64,000 bases of DNA from Anaerocolumna sp. AGMB13020 (GTDB lineage: Bacteria > Bacillota > Clostridia > Lachnospirales > Lachnospiraceae), in the NCBI RefSeq assembly GCF_033100115.1, contig NZ_CP136910.1, positions 2,726,001 through 2,790,000 of the forward strand, written 5' to 3'. The position numbers and the translations under genes are program-made. The notes under the pieces are model-generated. The model was not told the DNA's origin, ran no database searches, and saw nothing but the letters and a program-made list of their open reading frames with translations. Shown one piece after another: positions 17,235 through 25,000 of the stretch (its first letter is position 1; each line of letters begins with the position of its first letter).

Positions 17235-17520
17235 TTAACATTTTTCCATCTCATAAACTTTTTCATAATCTGTCATTTCATCAGCATATGTAAGCGTAAG
17301 CCACTTACAATTGCTTGTCTCTGTTGCATTACATCGAATTAAATCCATCAGTTTTTTGATACTCTTTTTAACACTTTTGGGAGACTGGTAATGGTTCTTC
17401 AGATTTATTTCTCTCTTTGATTTCTCCAGTTTCTCTATCAAGGTATTTGTCCTTAGAAATATTTTGTATCGGACACCTTCTGCTAACTCCTGAAGAAAAC
17501 TGGACTTCTCGGGTGTTTCC
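17235..17520 (-). pseudogene. Fragment of a replication-initiator-like protein
   Basis: The minus-strand frame is open from about 17520 with no ATG (best start TTG 17441) and stops at 17235. It contains KKLMDLIRCNATETSNCKWLTLTYADEMTDYEKVYE, resembling the first catalytic region of rolling-circle Rep proteins and phage replication proteins, where a hydrophobic LTLTY strand precedes D/E-rich loops. After KVYE the sequence turns into MEKC and stops. The HUH motif and the rest are missing. I infer a truncated remnant of a plasmid or phage, next to the toxin cassette. Confidence 0.45.
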
Positions 17521-17686
17521 CGCTATTTTGAATTTACTTCGGTCTCCTCATAGAGAATAATTGATTTTGAATCGCACCTTTCGCAACAAATTTTTTGCTA
17601 TAAAAAGTACGTTTATATGAGAGTATTGGAACTACACCTAAAGATCCGATTGTATACCCAAGGTAAATTTTTTCGCTAAATTTTCT

Positions 17687-17740
17687 TAATTCATATCATG
17701 GATTACGTCACTTCGTGAGAGCCATAATATTGAATTAAGA
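17687..17740 (-). repeat. 54-base hairpin downstream of the immunity gene
   Basis: CTTAATTCATATCATGG pairs with CCATAATATTGAATTAAG (two mismatches), enclosing a smaller TCAC-TTC-GTGA hairpin. No T tail, so it is not a standard terminator. The 17521-17788 stretch otherwise shows no gene. Confidence 0.5.
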
Positions 17741-17788
17741 GACAAGGATTTAGGTAGTTGGAGTCCTAAAGTATAACCCTAATATATA

Positions 17789-18274
17789 TTATTGAAATTC
17801 TAACTCATTTTTTATATATCTTATTTCCTCGACATTTAATTGAGTCATGCAAATCTCTGTGATTTCACTTGAATTTGATAGCCCTATATACAATGTATCT
17901 ATTATTATATATTTAGCACTATTCTCATTGGAAAGCACAATCTTAATACCATCATTGAATAAGTAGGTCGTAAATTTTTCACATTCAACTACGTCATATT
18001 CTTCAAACTTTATTATCCCATATTCATAATTTATTTCATCAATAATCATTTTACTTTGAAAAATCACATAGTCTTTACTCAGTAAAAGTGTAATTTTTTT
18101 TATTAATCCGCTGTATGCACCTACCGCTATTTCCAGTAATGATGTTTTATCTTTTGAATATGAAAAAAAGTTAACTGGCTCTTCTTCACCACTGTATATT
18201 ATTTTCAATGGTATATATTCTTCTAGCTCTAATTTAATTTTGGTATCTTCATTTTTTTCAATTGAAAATTTCAC
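17789..18274 (-). CDS. Putative immunity protein for the adjacent toxin
   Basis: 161 residues, acidic (many Glu/Asp), cytosolic, without signal or membrane segment. No family recognised. The position 12 bases downstream of a polymorphic toxin gene, same strand, is the usual place for its immunity gene (established organisation of ESX/LXG and CDI toxin modules). Base composition is AT-richer than the toxin's N-terminal region, as is common for toxin tip/immunity pairs. RBS AGGAGGTATAAAGTG. The role is inferred from context only. Confidence 0.55.
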   Translation of the reverse strand: MKFSIEKNEDTKIKLELEEYIPLKIIYSGEEEPVNFFSYSKDKTSLLEIAVGAYSGLIKKITLLLSKDYVIFQSKMIIDEINYEYGIIKFEEYDVVECEKFTTYLFNDGIKIVLSNENSAKYIIIDTLYIGLSNSSEITEICMTQLNVEEIRYIKNELEFQ

Positions 18275-18286
18275 ACTTTATACCTC

Positions 18287-19822
18287 CTAATGCCATCCTT
18301 TAAACATTGCGTGCTTTATTACTGGAAGTTGACCTTCCTGCCTTGGTGATGCAAAAATGAACTCCCAATTACCGCTAGTTATTTTTTCTCCATATGTAAT
18401 TCCTGATGATGTTGCTTGTTCTAATGAACCATAAAAATCGTTCATAAGTTCTTGCGAATACAAATCAGGATTAGTGTATGCTGTTCCATTGCCAGTACTT
18501 ATTCCTTTATACACATCTTCATACATATGCTCAGTAGCATTACCATGAACCCACATTTTTTGACCATTTACCTCAATCTCAAACGATCTAGGTATCTTAG
18601 TGTTTGGATAATTATTTTGCGTTGCTGTTATATTATCCCATACTGTTCCTGTTTCACTGCCACCCTTAATTACATCATCTGACCCTTTAATGGCCTTATC
18701 AACCTTATCCAAACCTTTCAAATACTGAGCATATTCCTCAGATGTCATACCATAAGGTATATCATACTTTCCATTAGCAACATCATCCCAATACTTTTTG
18801 TATTTTACAGTATCATCAATCTCAATTCCGTTTTTAAGCAATGCTTTATCCGCAATAACTCCTGTAGTAGATCCTAAAAAAATCGCCAAAGCGACCGTCA
18901 CTGTAGAAGGTACTCCTGCCTTATCACAAACGATTACGGTTGACCCTGACACCGCTTCAGCCAGTATATCTGCAGCAAAAATCTTGCCGAATGCCGCTCC
19001 CCCGCCTTTCGTGACTATCGCTCCATACGCTCCATATCCTAAAGTCGCCAGACTTACTACCCCTGATACTACCTTAAAAGCTTGTTCATCACCCGTTAGA
19101 TAATCTCCCGTTATAAGGGTTTTACCCGTTGCTGCCTCAATAATAGGAATTACGACAGTAATCTCGCTTAACGATTCTAATAGTTCTTTCCAGAAAGGAG
19201 AGTCCTTTTTATGGGCAAATTCTTTTAATACCAGGCTGTCCAGATACTCCTGCAAAGTCTTTTTATTTGGGTCTATTTTATCATTATTTACCAGATTTTC
19301 ATAGTCTTTTGCAAATAAATCCGCAAAATCATCTACTTTCTGATAATTGGTGAGACTTTTATTCTTATTACGGCTGCCTATAAAATCTTCCAGATTAAGA
19401 GAGAGCATATCTCCCCCAACCTCATCATACATTCCAGCACCCACATACAAACTTGTATGTTCCTGTAACCCAATGGTATTATCTGTCTTTGCATCTCTCA
19501 TATCAATGGCAGCCATCATATCCATGGCATGATTAAACCCTTTATAAAGTGGATTTTCCAGATATTCATCTATATCATATAAGACATCACTGGTATAGCT
19601 TAACAACGCACTTCTATGTTCTACGAATTCATCGATCCGCTGCCCTTGGGAAGAGAAGCCTGCTCCCAGGGCTTGGGCGTCCAGTTCGCCTTCGATATCC
19701 TTGCACAGATCATCCAGATCAACGAAATCAAAGAGGAGGTTCGTGGAATAACCCATGGTAATATTTGCTCTCTCCAGCCAGGTGTATTTGTCAATTATTT
19801 CTCTTCCCAGTTGTCTTACCAT
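18287..19822 (-). CDS. ESX (type VII)-secreted polymorphic toxin
   Basis: 511 residues. The helical N-terminal part (1-200) replaces a classical LXG domain. The middle (about 215-325) is Ala/Gly/Val-rich with GKTLITGDYLTGDEQAFKVV, resembling pre-toxin TG linkers, and has membrane-prone segments. The variable C-terminal domain (about 400-511) contains WVHGNATEHMYEDV (H426, H432), then GNWEFIFASPRQEGQLPVIKHAMFKGW (W486, R494, H504). Conserved-looking His/Arg/Glu suggest an RNase or other nuclease, but I cannot name the family. ATG overlaps the stop of the small upstream gene as ATGGTAA. No ESX core ATPase is in the window. Confidence 0.75.
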   Translation of the reverse strand: MVRQLGREIIDKYTWLERANITMGYSTNLLFDFVDLDDLCKDIEGELDAQALGAGFSSQGQRIDEFVEHRSALLSYTSDVLYDIDEYLENPLYKGFNHAMDMMAAIDMRDAKTDNTIGLQEHTSLYVGAGMYDEVGGDMLSLNLEDFIGSRNKNKSLTNYQKVDDFADLFAKDYENLVNNDKIDPNKKTLQEYLDSLVLKEFAHKKDSPFWKELLESLSEITVVIPIIEAATGKTLITGDYLTGDEQAFKVVSGVVSLATLGYGAYGAIVTKGGGAAFGKIFAADILAEAVSGSTVIVCDKAGVPSTVTVALAIFLGSTTGVIADKALLKNGIEIDDTVKYKKYWDDVANGKYDIPYGMTSEEYAQYLKGLDKVDKAIKGSDDVIKGGSETGTVWDNITATQNNYPNTKIPRSFEIEVNGQKMWVHGNATEHMYEDVYKGISTGNGTAYTNPDLYSQELMNDFYGSLEQATSSGITYGEKITSGNWEFIFASPRQEGQLPVIKHAMFKGWH

Positions 19823-20106
19823 TTTGCCACCCCCCGCTGCAATGCCAATAAATTTGTAGTATCCATCTGGCAGATACTAAATTTATTATCATACATGTTA
19901 ACGAACTCTCCAGCCAGGATTTCCTTCGTTTCGGTCCCTTTTATTATCTTAAACGCCATATCACAGCCTGTTTTTAATTTGTGATAGAGTTCTTCCTCCT
20001 TGGGAATCTTCTTATTTAGATATTGGAGTAATTTACTGTATTCCTCTCTTTTTCGTTCATTGTCCGATATATGAAAAAAATCACCACCCAAATCCCAGTA
20101 ATACAT
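19816..20106 (-). CDS. Small ESX toxin partner (Lap-like) protein
   Basis: 96 residues, starting MYYWDLGGDFFHISDNERKREEYSKLLQYLNKKI, mostly helical and charged. The ATG at 20106 has GGAGG six bases upstream. It sits between a WXG100 gene and the toxin and overlaps the toxin start by a few bases, implying translational coupling. In type VII modules small helical proteins here act as targeting partners or chaperones for the toxin N-terminus (family knowledge). No sequence family was recognised. Confidence 0.6.
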   Translation of the reverse strand: MYYWDLGGDFFHISDNERKREEYSKLLQYLNKKIPKEEELYHKLKTGCDMAFKIIKGTETKEILAGEFVNMYDNKFSICQMDTTNLLALQRGVAKW

Positions 20107-20187
20107 CCCATACCTCCTTCCTAGGTTATTATCCGCTCTATTGCATTTTGCTTTGTCCAAGCATATACAGTTTTATTGTGAATTCTG

Positions 20188-20240
20188 AAAAAAGCTGCAA
20201 TAGGAAAGGATTTTTGTTACCAACCCCTTCCTGCTGCAGC
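20188..20240 (-). terminator. Terminator between WXG100 gene and toxin genes
   Basis: On the minus strand GGCTGCAGCAGGAAGGGG pairs with TCCTTTCCTATTGCAGC, followed by TTTTTTC. The cassette is thus split: the WXG100 protein can be made in excess, with readthrough or a second promoter for the toxin. Confidence 0.8.
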
Positions 20241-20258
20241 CTCTTTATAGCTTAATTC

Positions 20259-20558
20259 TTATAATTTTAGCCTGTCAGCGATTGCCTTATCTGTCTCCTC
20301 CAACGTAGTTGCAGTTTCTGTTAACTGCGTTTGAATTCCAGTAAGAATCTGAGGCATCGTCTTGTCCAGAACCGGCCATAAGTCGTAAGTAAAGCCGCTG
20401 ATAAATGCAGATTGAGCAGCACCTTCCCAATTCGCTGCAATTTCATTGATTTTTGCATTCAATGCATTTGCATCTGCTGTCATTGCATCCTGTTTCTGTT
20501 TGATAAAATTCGCGGCTTCTCTTAGTTCTTCCGGTGTAATTCTAATGGTTCCTGCCAT
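20259..20558 (-). CDS. WXG100 family ESX protein
   Basis: 99-residue helical hairpin typical of the family: two long helices around the turn with W44-E45-G46 (ANWEGAAQSAF), the WXG motif. The C-terminal helix ends ETDKAIADRLKL and lacks an obvious YxxxD/E, which may be supplied by the partner toxin. WXG100 proteins are secreted as dimers or act as co-secretion partners through the membrane ATPase EssC (not in this window). RBS AAAGGGGATAAAAA. Confidence 0.92.
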   Translation of the reverse strand: MAGTIRITPEELREAANFIKQKQDAMTADANALNAKINEIAANWEGAAQSAFISGFTYDLWPVLDKTMPQILTGIQTQLTETATTLEETDKAIADRLKL

Positions 20559-20770
20559 TTTTTATCCCCTTTCAATTTGTATGATTTTATTTTAATGCTC
20601 CTTATATATAGGAGAATTAATATCACATTCACAAAACTCTAACGATATTTTTTATATGTGTTTTATATATCATAACTTTGTTTAATCTTTTTATTTCATT
20701 TATGTTTTTACTTACAGAAACAATATGACATTTATTTTTGTTTTTAGTATCTTTTTTGAGGATTCTAAAA

Positions 20771-20827
20771 TATCTATCTATATATATAGATAGATAGATG
20801 ATTCATCTAGCTTCAAATAAAGCTAGA
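20771..20827. repeat. Palindromic TATC/GATA run and adjacent hairpin in a long gap
   Basis: The 20559-21098 gap holds a 26-base perfect palindrome built of TATC and GATA units (20771-20796), then an 8-bp hairpin TCTAGCTT-6-AAGCTAGA (20806-20827). No gene is seen. The right end is the rubrerythrin promoter. Confidence 0.6.
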
Positions 20828-21018
20828 GTAGCAGTAACAATGAATATTAACAGTTTTGTAGAAATTTTACATTGCGCAAGGATATTGCGTTCTTTTTTAG
20901 GTTAGTTGATTAGGGAAAATATCTATAAAATAGTTAAAAGTAACTTTTGGTGTTGAACCTATTGTTTTTTATCGCCATGAATATTTCTGGTTTAATGATA
21001 ATTTTTTATAAAAAAGGG

Positions 21019-21067
21019 TTGACTTTTATAAGATATTATAATAATATAATAACGATAATTATTACTA
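21019..21067 (+). promoter_or_regulatory. Reverse rubrerythrin promoter with PerR-like box
   Basis: TTGACT (21019-21024), 17 bases, TAATAT (21042-21047). CGATAAT-T-ATTACTA (21053-21067) matches the PerR box centre (GATAATnATTA) seen before perR. Confidence 0.65.
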
Positions 21068-21098
21068 TAATAATAAAATGTCAAAGGAGAGCAATACA

Positions 21099-21644
21099 AT
21101 GAAGAAATTTGTCTGTCAGGTTTGTGGTTATGTTCATGAAGGAGATTCTGCACCGGAGCAATGTCCAGTATGTAAGGCACCTTCTGCTAAATTTACAGAG
21201 CAGAGCGGAGATATGACTTGGGCTGCTGAGCATGTTGTTGGCGTAGCACAGGGTGTAAGCGAAGATATCTTAAAAGATTTAAGAGCTAATTTCACAGGTG
21301 AATGTACCGAAGTAGGTATGTACTTAGCAATGGCCAGAGTAGCACATAGAGAAGGATATCCTGAAATCGGCTTATATTATGAAAAGGCAGCTTTTGAAGA
21401 AGCTGAACATGCTGCAAAATTTGCTGAGCTTTTAGGCGAAGTTATTACTCCCAGCACAAAGAAAAATCTTGAGCTCAGAGTAGATGCTGAGAACGGCGCT
21501 ACTGCTGGAAAGACTGACCTTGCAAAACGTGCAAAGGCTGCTAACCTTGATGCTATTCATGACACTGTTCATGAAATGGCAAGAGATGAAGCAAGACATG
21601 GTAAAGCATTCGCCGGTTTACTTGAGAGATATTTCGGAAAGTAA
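21099..21644 (+). CDS. Reverse rubrerythrin (rubredoxin domain first)
   Basis: Non-heme diiron peroxidase/oxidase that detoxifies hydrogen peroxide and oxygen in anaerobes. 181 residues from the ATG at 21099 (AAAGGAG upstream; an earlier in-frame ATG has no site). The rubredoxin domain is N-terminal: [20 protein letters not shown] with C6, C9, C22, C25. The ferritin-like diiron domain follows ([44 protein letters not shown] with E/H ligands). This swapped order defines the clostridial reverse rubrerythrins, which are PerR-controlled in Clostridium acetobutylicum. The box upstream fits this. Confidence 0.93.
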   Translation: MKKFVCQVCGYVHEGDSAPEQCPVCKAPSAKFTEQSGDMTWAAEHVVGVAQGVSEDILKDLRANFTGECTEVGMYLAMARVAHREGYPEIGLYYEKAAFEEAEHAAKFAELLGEVITPSTKKNLELRVDAENGATAGKTDLAKRAKAANLDAIHDTVHEMARDEARHGKAFAGLLERYFGK

Positions 21645-21712
21645 GAAGTACTCCTTTCATTATACGTGACCTTATGCAATAATAATTTAACTATTATTAG
21701 ATTTTGAAATAC

Positions 21713-21760
21713 ATACAAGAAAAGAGGAAGCTCCTCCTGGACCTTCCTCTTTTCTTGTAT
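21713..21760 (+). terminator. Rubrerythrin terminator
   Basis: Perfect 15-bp stem (21716-21730 with 21743-21757, CAAGAAAAGAGGAAG), 12-base loop, pyrimidine-rich 3' arm. Confidence 0.8.
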
Positions 21761-21889
21761 ACAGCATTTTACCGCCTATCCTCTTGAAGTATTTTATGTA
21801 CAAGATACTGCCATAAGGCTCTTTTAAAATATGAACGCAAGAGAGCATTAAAACCATTTCTAACATCTTTCCAAGTTTGCAGTTTCTAC

Positions 21890-21938
21890 AAGCATACAGA
21901 AAAGGGCTGATTCATCTTCGCAGAAAAATCAGCCCCTT
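21890..21938 (-). terminator. Terminator after the GH130 phosphorylase
   Basis: Minus strand AAGGGGCTGATT pairs with AATCAGCCCTTTT, with a TTTTCTG tail, right after the stop at 21943. Confidence 0.85.
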
Positions 21939-21942
21939 AAAA

Positions 21943-23106
21943 TTATTTTAAATATTCCAGATTCTTAGCAATAAAATCACATCTCTGCTTTACACAGTCC
22001 ACGGAACGAAGAGGATCCACAGGTGTATGAAAGGTATAATCCAATAGCTTATCAATCGTTGTCGCCGCTACATGAAGCCTTGTATCAGAAGAAGCGTAAT
22101 AGATATATACTTCTCCGTTATCTCTTGCTATGGCACCGTTTGTAAAAGCTACATTGGAGACATCCCCGACTCTTTCTTCCCCTAAAGGAGCAATGAAGAA
22201 ACCGGAGGGCTCTGCAATCACTTTTGCAGGATCTTTTAGATCTGTTGCAAATACGTAGATAACATAACGAAGTCCTGCTGCTGTATTACGTACACCATGG
22301 GCAATATGAAGCCAGCCTTTTTCAGTCTTAATTGGAACAGCACCTGCACCGTTTTTCGCTTCTGTTATGGTGTGGTATTTTCTCTCACTTGTAATGATTT
22401 CTTCATCGATTACTGCATTTGTGATATCATCGCAATAACCAAAACCAATACCGCCGCCGGAACCTGTATTAATAAAGTCATCCATAGGTCTGGTATAGAA
22501 AGCATATTTTCCATTAATGAATTCGGGATGAAGTACCACATTTCTCTGCTGAGGTGATCTTAAGGTCTTTAAGTTAGGCAGCCTCTCCCAGGTCTTTAAA
22601 TCCTTGGTTCTTACAATTCCGGCTTCTGCTTTGGCAGCGGAAAGATCAGAGCTTGTAGTATCCTTGCTTTCGGAGCAGAATACACCGTAGATATAACCGT
22701 CTTCATGTTTGGTAAGTCTCATATCATAGACATTGGTCTCTTCCTTGCAGGTATCAGGAAGAAGGATCGGATAATCCCAGAATTTAAAGCCTTCAGTAGG
22801 GCTGTCACTTTCTGCTACACCAAAGAAGGATTTTCTGTCATTTCCTTCAATTCTGGCAACCAGATAATATTTTCCGTTTAATTCAATTGCTCCGGAATTA
22901 AATACCGCATTTACACCAAGACGTTCCATAAAATATGGGTTCGTCTCCTCGTTTAAATCATATTTCCAGAACAGGGGAATATGCTCATTGGTAAGCACGG
23001 GATTAACATATCTGTCATAGATACCGTTAAAAATCGGGCTTACTTCATTGCTCTTATTAACTAATTTATTGTATTTCTCTAACTGTACATAATAATTGGG
23101 ATGCAT
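21943..23106 (-). CDS. 4-O-beta-D-mannosyl-D-glucose phosphorylase (GH130)
   Basis: Phosphorolysis of mannosyl-glucose to mannose 1-phosphate and glucose, in the cytoplasm. 387 residues with the five-bladed propeller features of GH130 subfamily 1: [41 protein letters not shown], with the catalytic Asp in ARIEGND...; [60 protein letters not shown]. It lies downstream of a cellobiose 2-epimerase gene, the standard pair for beta-1,4-mannobiose use. ATG 23106, with the GGAAGGCAGAAA site upstream. Confidence 0.92.
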   Translation of the reverse strand: MHPNYYVQLEKYNKLVNKSNEVSPIFNGIYDRYVNPVLTNEHIPLFWKYDLNEETNPYFMERLGVNAVFNSGAIELNGKYYLVARIEGNDRKSFFGVAESDSPTEGFKFWDYPILLPDTCKEETNVYDMRLTKHEDGYIYGVFCSESKDTTSSDLSAAKAEAGIVRTKDLKTWERLPNLKTLRSPQQRNVVLHPEFINGKYAFYTRPMDDFINTGSGGGIGFGYCDDITNAVIDEEIITSERKYHTITEAKNGAGAVPIKTEKGWLHIAHGVRNTAAGLRYVIYVFATDLKDPAKVIAEPSGFFIAPLGEERVGDVSNVAFTNGAIARDNGEVYIYYASSDTRLHVAATTIDKLLDYTFHTPVDPLRSVDCVKQRCDFIAKNLEYLK

Positions 23107-23248
23107 TTTCTGCCTTCCTTTCGATTATTTCTTTTGCATTCAACTTTTCAATGAGTTTTTTCCATAAAGTCTTTTTATATTATTTCTTTTTAAGCATGAT
23201 TTCATTATTATATTGAACACATTTTTCTTAATACTTCCTAAACACGAT

Positions 23249-23414
23249 TTCTTCTTTATATTATTTCTTCTTAAACCTGATTTCTTCTTAAACCTGATTT
23301 CTTCTTAAACTTGATTTCTTCTTTTACATTACTTCTTTTTAATTTGATTTGTCTTTTACATTACTTCTTTTTAATTTGATTTGTCTTTTATATTACTGCT
23401 TCTTAAATTTGATT
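23249..23414. repeat. Degenerate 17-bp tandem repeat between epimerase and phosphorylase genes
   Basis: About ten units of a 15-18 bp motif, best TTCTTCTTAAACCTGAT (three nearly identical copies at 23265-23315), decaying to TTCTTTTTAATTTGATT and TGTCTTTTACATTAC. It fills most of the 355-base gap between the two mannan genes. On the transcript it is A- and G-rich (AAGAAG units). No gene is in this gap. Confidence 0.75.
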
Positions 23415-23461
23415 TAAAAATGTTTCTTTTTATTAATTTTCTTCCTATCAATGGTTGCTAC

Positions 23462-24634
23462 TTACCAGTCAATCCCTCTCTTAATAACTTCAAAGCACAT
23501 TCTTCCGTTATGATAAGGGCATTTCCAAGGTCCCACGATTTCTTTCCTGCTAACAGGATGTCCATCTTTATCAAGGTCGTAGAACCATTCAGAGCCTTCT
23601 CTTTTATCAATAATGTACTCTTTTATAAAATTCCAGATAGTCTTTCCTGCACTTAAGTAATCCTCTCTCTCAGGAGTAAGCTGATAGCCGTTAAGGAAAC
23701 CAAGGAGTGCCTCTGCCTGTACCCACCAGATCTTGGTCGTATCTATTTCGCCTTTGAAATCTTCGTTATTCAAAGAGAAACCATCATATCCCACCTCTAA
23801 AATGTGCTGTCTTAAGGCCTCGGTTACAGCAAACATTTTCTTTGTATAAGCTACGTCTCCAAGAACTTCACAGCCTCTGTCTATCAGCCAGGAAGCTTCG
23901 ATGTCATGACCATAAGAATTAAGATCTGATATAGACTTCATATTCTCATCAAAGAAAACCTCCAGGATTCTGCGCTCTTTATTGTAAAGAACATCTGCGA
24001 ACTGATCCATCATCCATTTTAAATCCTCGCCTACCTGAGGATTTTTATCCACACGGTAGAGTTCTGTATAAGCTTCAAATACATGGAGCAGGGTATTCAT
24101 AGTCTTGCTGGCTAATAATCCGTTCTCAGATAATTTCTCATTATCTACCGGCTGGAAGGTTCTGTCGAAGGCTTCCAGGTATCCAACAGAATCCTTGCAT
24201 TTGGTTTCAATAAGTTTGTATATACCATAAGCAATGTCAAGAGCCTCTTTGTCACCGGTAGCTCCATAATAAGAAGACAGGGCATAAATAGCAAAAGCCT
24301 GATTATAGGTATGTTTCATGGAATCCTCTGGCTTGCCGTCATAGGTAAGTGACCAGTATACGCCGCCATATTCCTTGTCAAGGCAATGATCTTTCAGAAA
24401 CTCATATGCATGTTTTGCATGCTCTAAGCACTCTTTATCACCTATTGTGGTATATGCATTAGTGAAAAACCATAATATTCTGCTGTTTAATATTACACCC
24501 TTTATTGCTTCTTTGTGCAAATTCAAGTCGAAATCGTAAAATCCGTAGTATCCTCCGAATTTTTCATCCTTAAAACTCTTCCAGAAGGGAATTATCTGCT
24601 GTGTTAGATTCTCTTTAACTTCATTAATAAACAC
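23462..24634 (-). CDS. Cellobiose 2-epimerase (AGE family)
   Basis: Converts the reducing-end sugar of beta-1,4-linked disaccharides, here probably mannobiose to mannosyl-glucose, feeding the GH130 phosphorylase downstream. 390 residues with the (alpha/alpha)6 barrel signatures: NSRILWFFTNAY, GGVYWSLTYDGKPEDSMKHTYNQAFAIYALSSYY (first catalytic His region), DLNSYGHDIEASWLIDRG (second His) and WWVQAEALLGFLNGY, CPYHNGRMCFEVI. Start GTG 24634 with AAAGGA 11 bases upstream. Its promoter is upstream at 24679-24706. The gap to the phosphorylase is 355 bases of repeats. Confidence 0.93.
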   Translation of the reverse strand: MFINEVKENLTQQIIPFWKSFKDEKFGGYYGFYDFDLNLHKEAIKGVILNSRILWFFTNAYTTIGDKECLEHAKHAYEFLKDHCLDKEYGGVYWSLTYDGKPEDSMKHTYNQAFAIYALSSYYGATGDKEALDIAYGIYKLIETKCKDSVGYLEAFDRTFQPVDNEKLSENGLLASKTMNTLLHVFEAYTELYRVDKNPQVGEDLKWMMDQFADVLYNKERRILEVFFDENMKSISDLNSYGHDIEASWLIDRGCEVLGDVAYTKKMFAVTEALRQHILEVGYDGFSLNNEDFKGEIDTTKIWWVQAEALLGFLNGYQLTPEREDYLSAGKTIWNFIKEYIIDKREGSEWFYDLDKDGHPVSRKEIVGPWKCPYHNGRMCFEVIKRGIDW

Positions 24635-24678
24635 TGATCTTCACGTCCTTTCACATTTTTACCTTCGCTTTCATGGTT

Positions 24679-24706
24679 ATTATAACATAGTTTTGGGCAA
24701 ATACAA
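24679..24706 (-). promoter_or_regulatory. Promoter of the epimerase-phosphorylase genes
   Basis: Minus strand TTGTAT (24701-24706), 16 bases, TATAAT (24679-24684), 45 bases before the GTG start. Confidence 0.65.
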
Positions 24707-24750
24707 GAAGTTAGTTCACTTTTATTGCACATTTATATGTGGTTTATTAG

Positions 24751-24765
24751 TGCATTAATAATGCA
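24751..24765. promoter_or_regulatory. Palindrome upstream of the epimerase promoter
   Basis: Perfect 15-base palindrome TGCATTA-A-TAATGCA, 45 bases upstream of the -35 element, close to a second imperfect dyad around CACATTTATATGTG (24729-24742). Candidate activator site. Confidence 0.4.
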
Positions 24766-24940
24766 TTATATGGTTCTTCTCTAATCCCTCGGACTTAAGG
24801 ATAGTATATCCTAATCCCAAAGGAAAAAATTACTTCACTTGTTAATTTATCTGTTTCGTAAAATTCTCTTATTAGAATTCTTCATTAACTTATCTACCTC
24901 AGCTTACAATAAAACACTTTGTAAATCAACTACATATGGT

Positions 24941-24975
24941 AAAACAAAAGGCTGCTCCAAAAAAGGAACAGCCTT
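24941..24975 (-). terminator. Terminator of the DEAD-box helicase gene
   Basis: Minus strand AAGGCTGTTCC pairs with GGAGCAGCCTT over a T6 loop, then TTGTTTTACC. Confidence 0.85.
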
Positions 24976-25000
24976 ACATTTTATATATTACTTTTATATA

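Noticed and set aside
18287-18625. EndoU nuclease assignment for the toxin tip
   Set aside because: The expected catalytic His-x-Gly-His spacing of EndoU is missing.
19347-19984. Plus-strand open frames across the toxin gene
   Set aside because: They lie antisense to a well supported gene, have no ribosome sites and show skewed composition.
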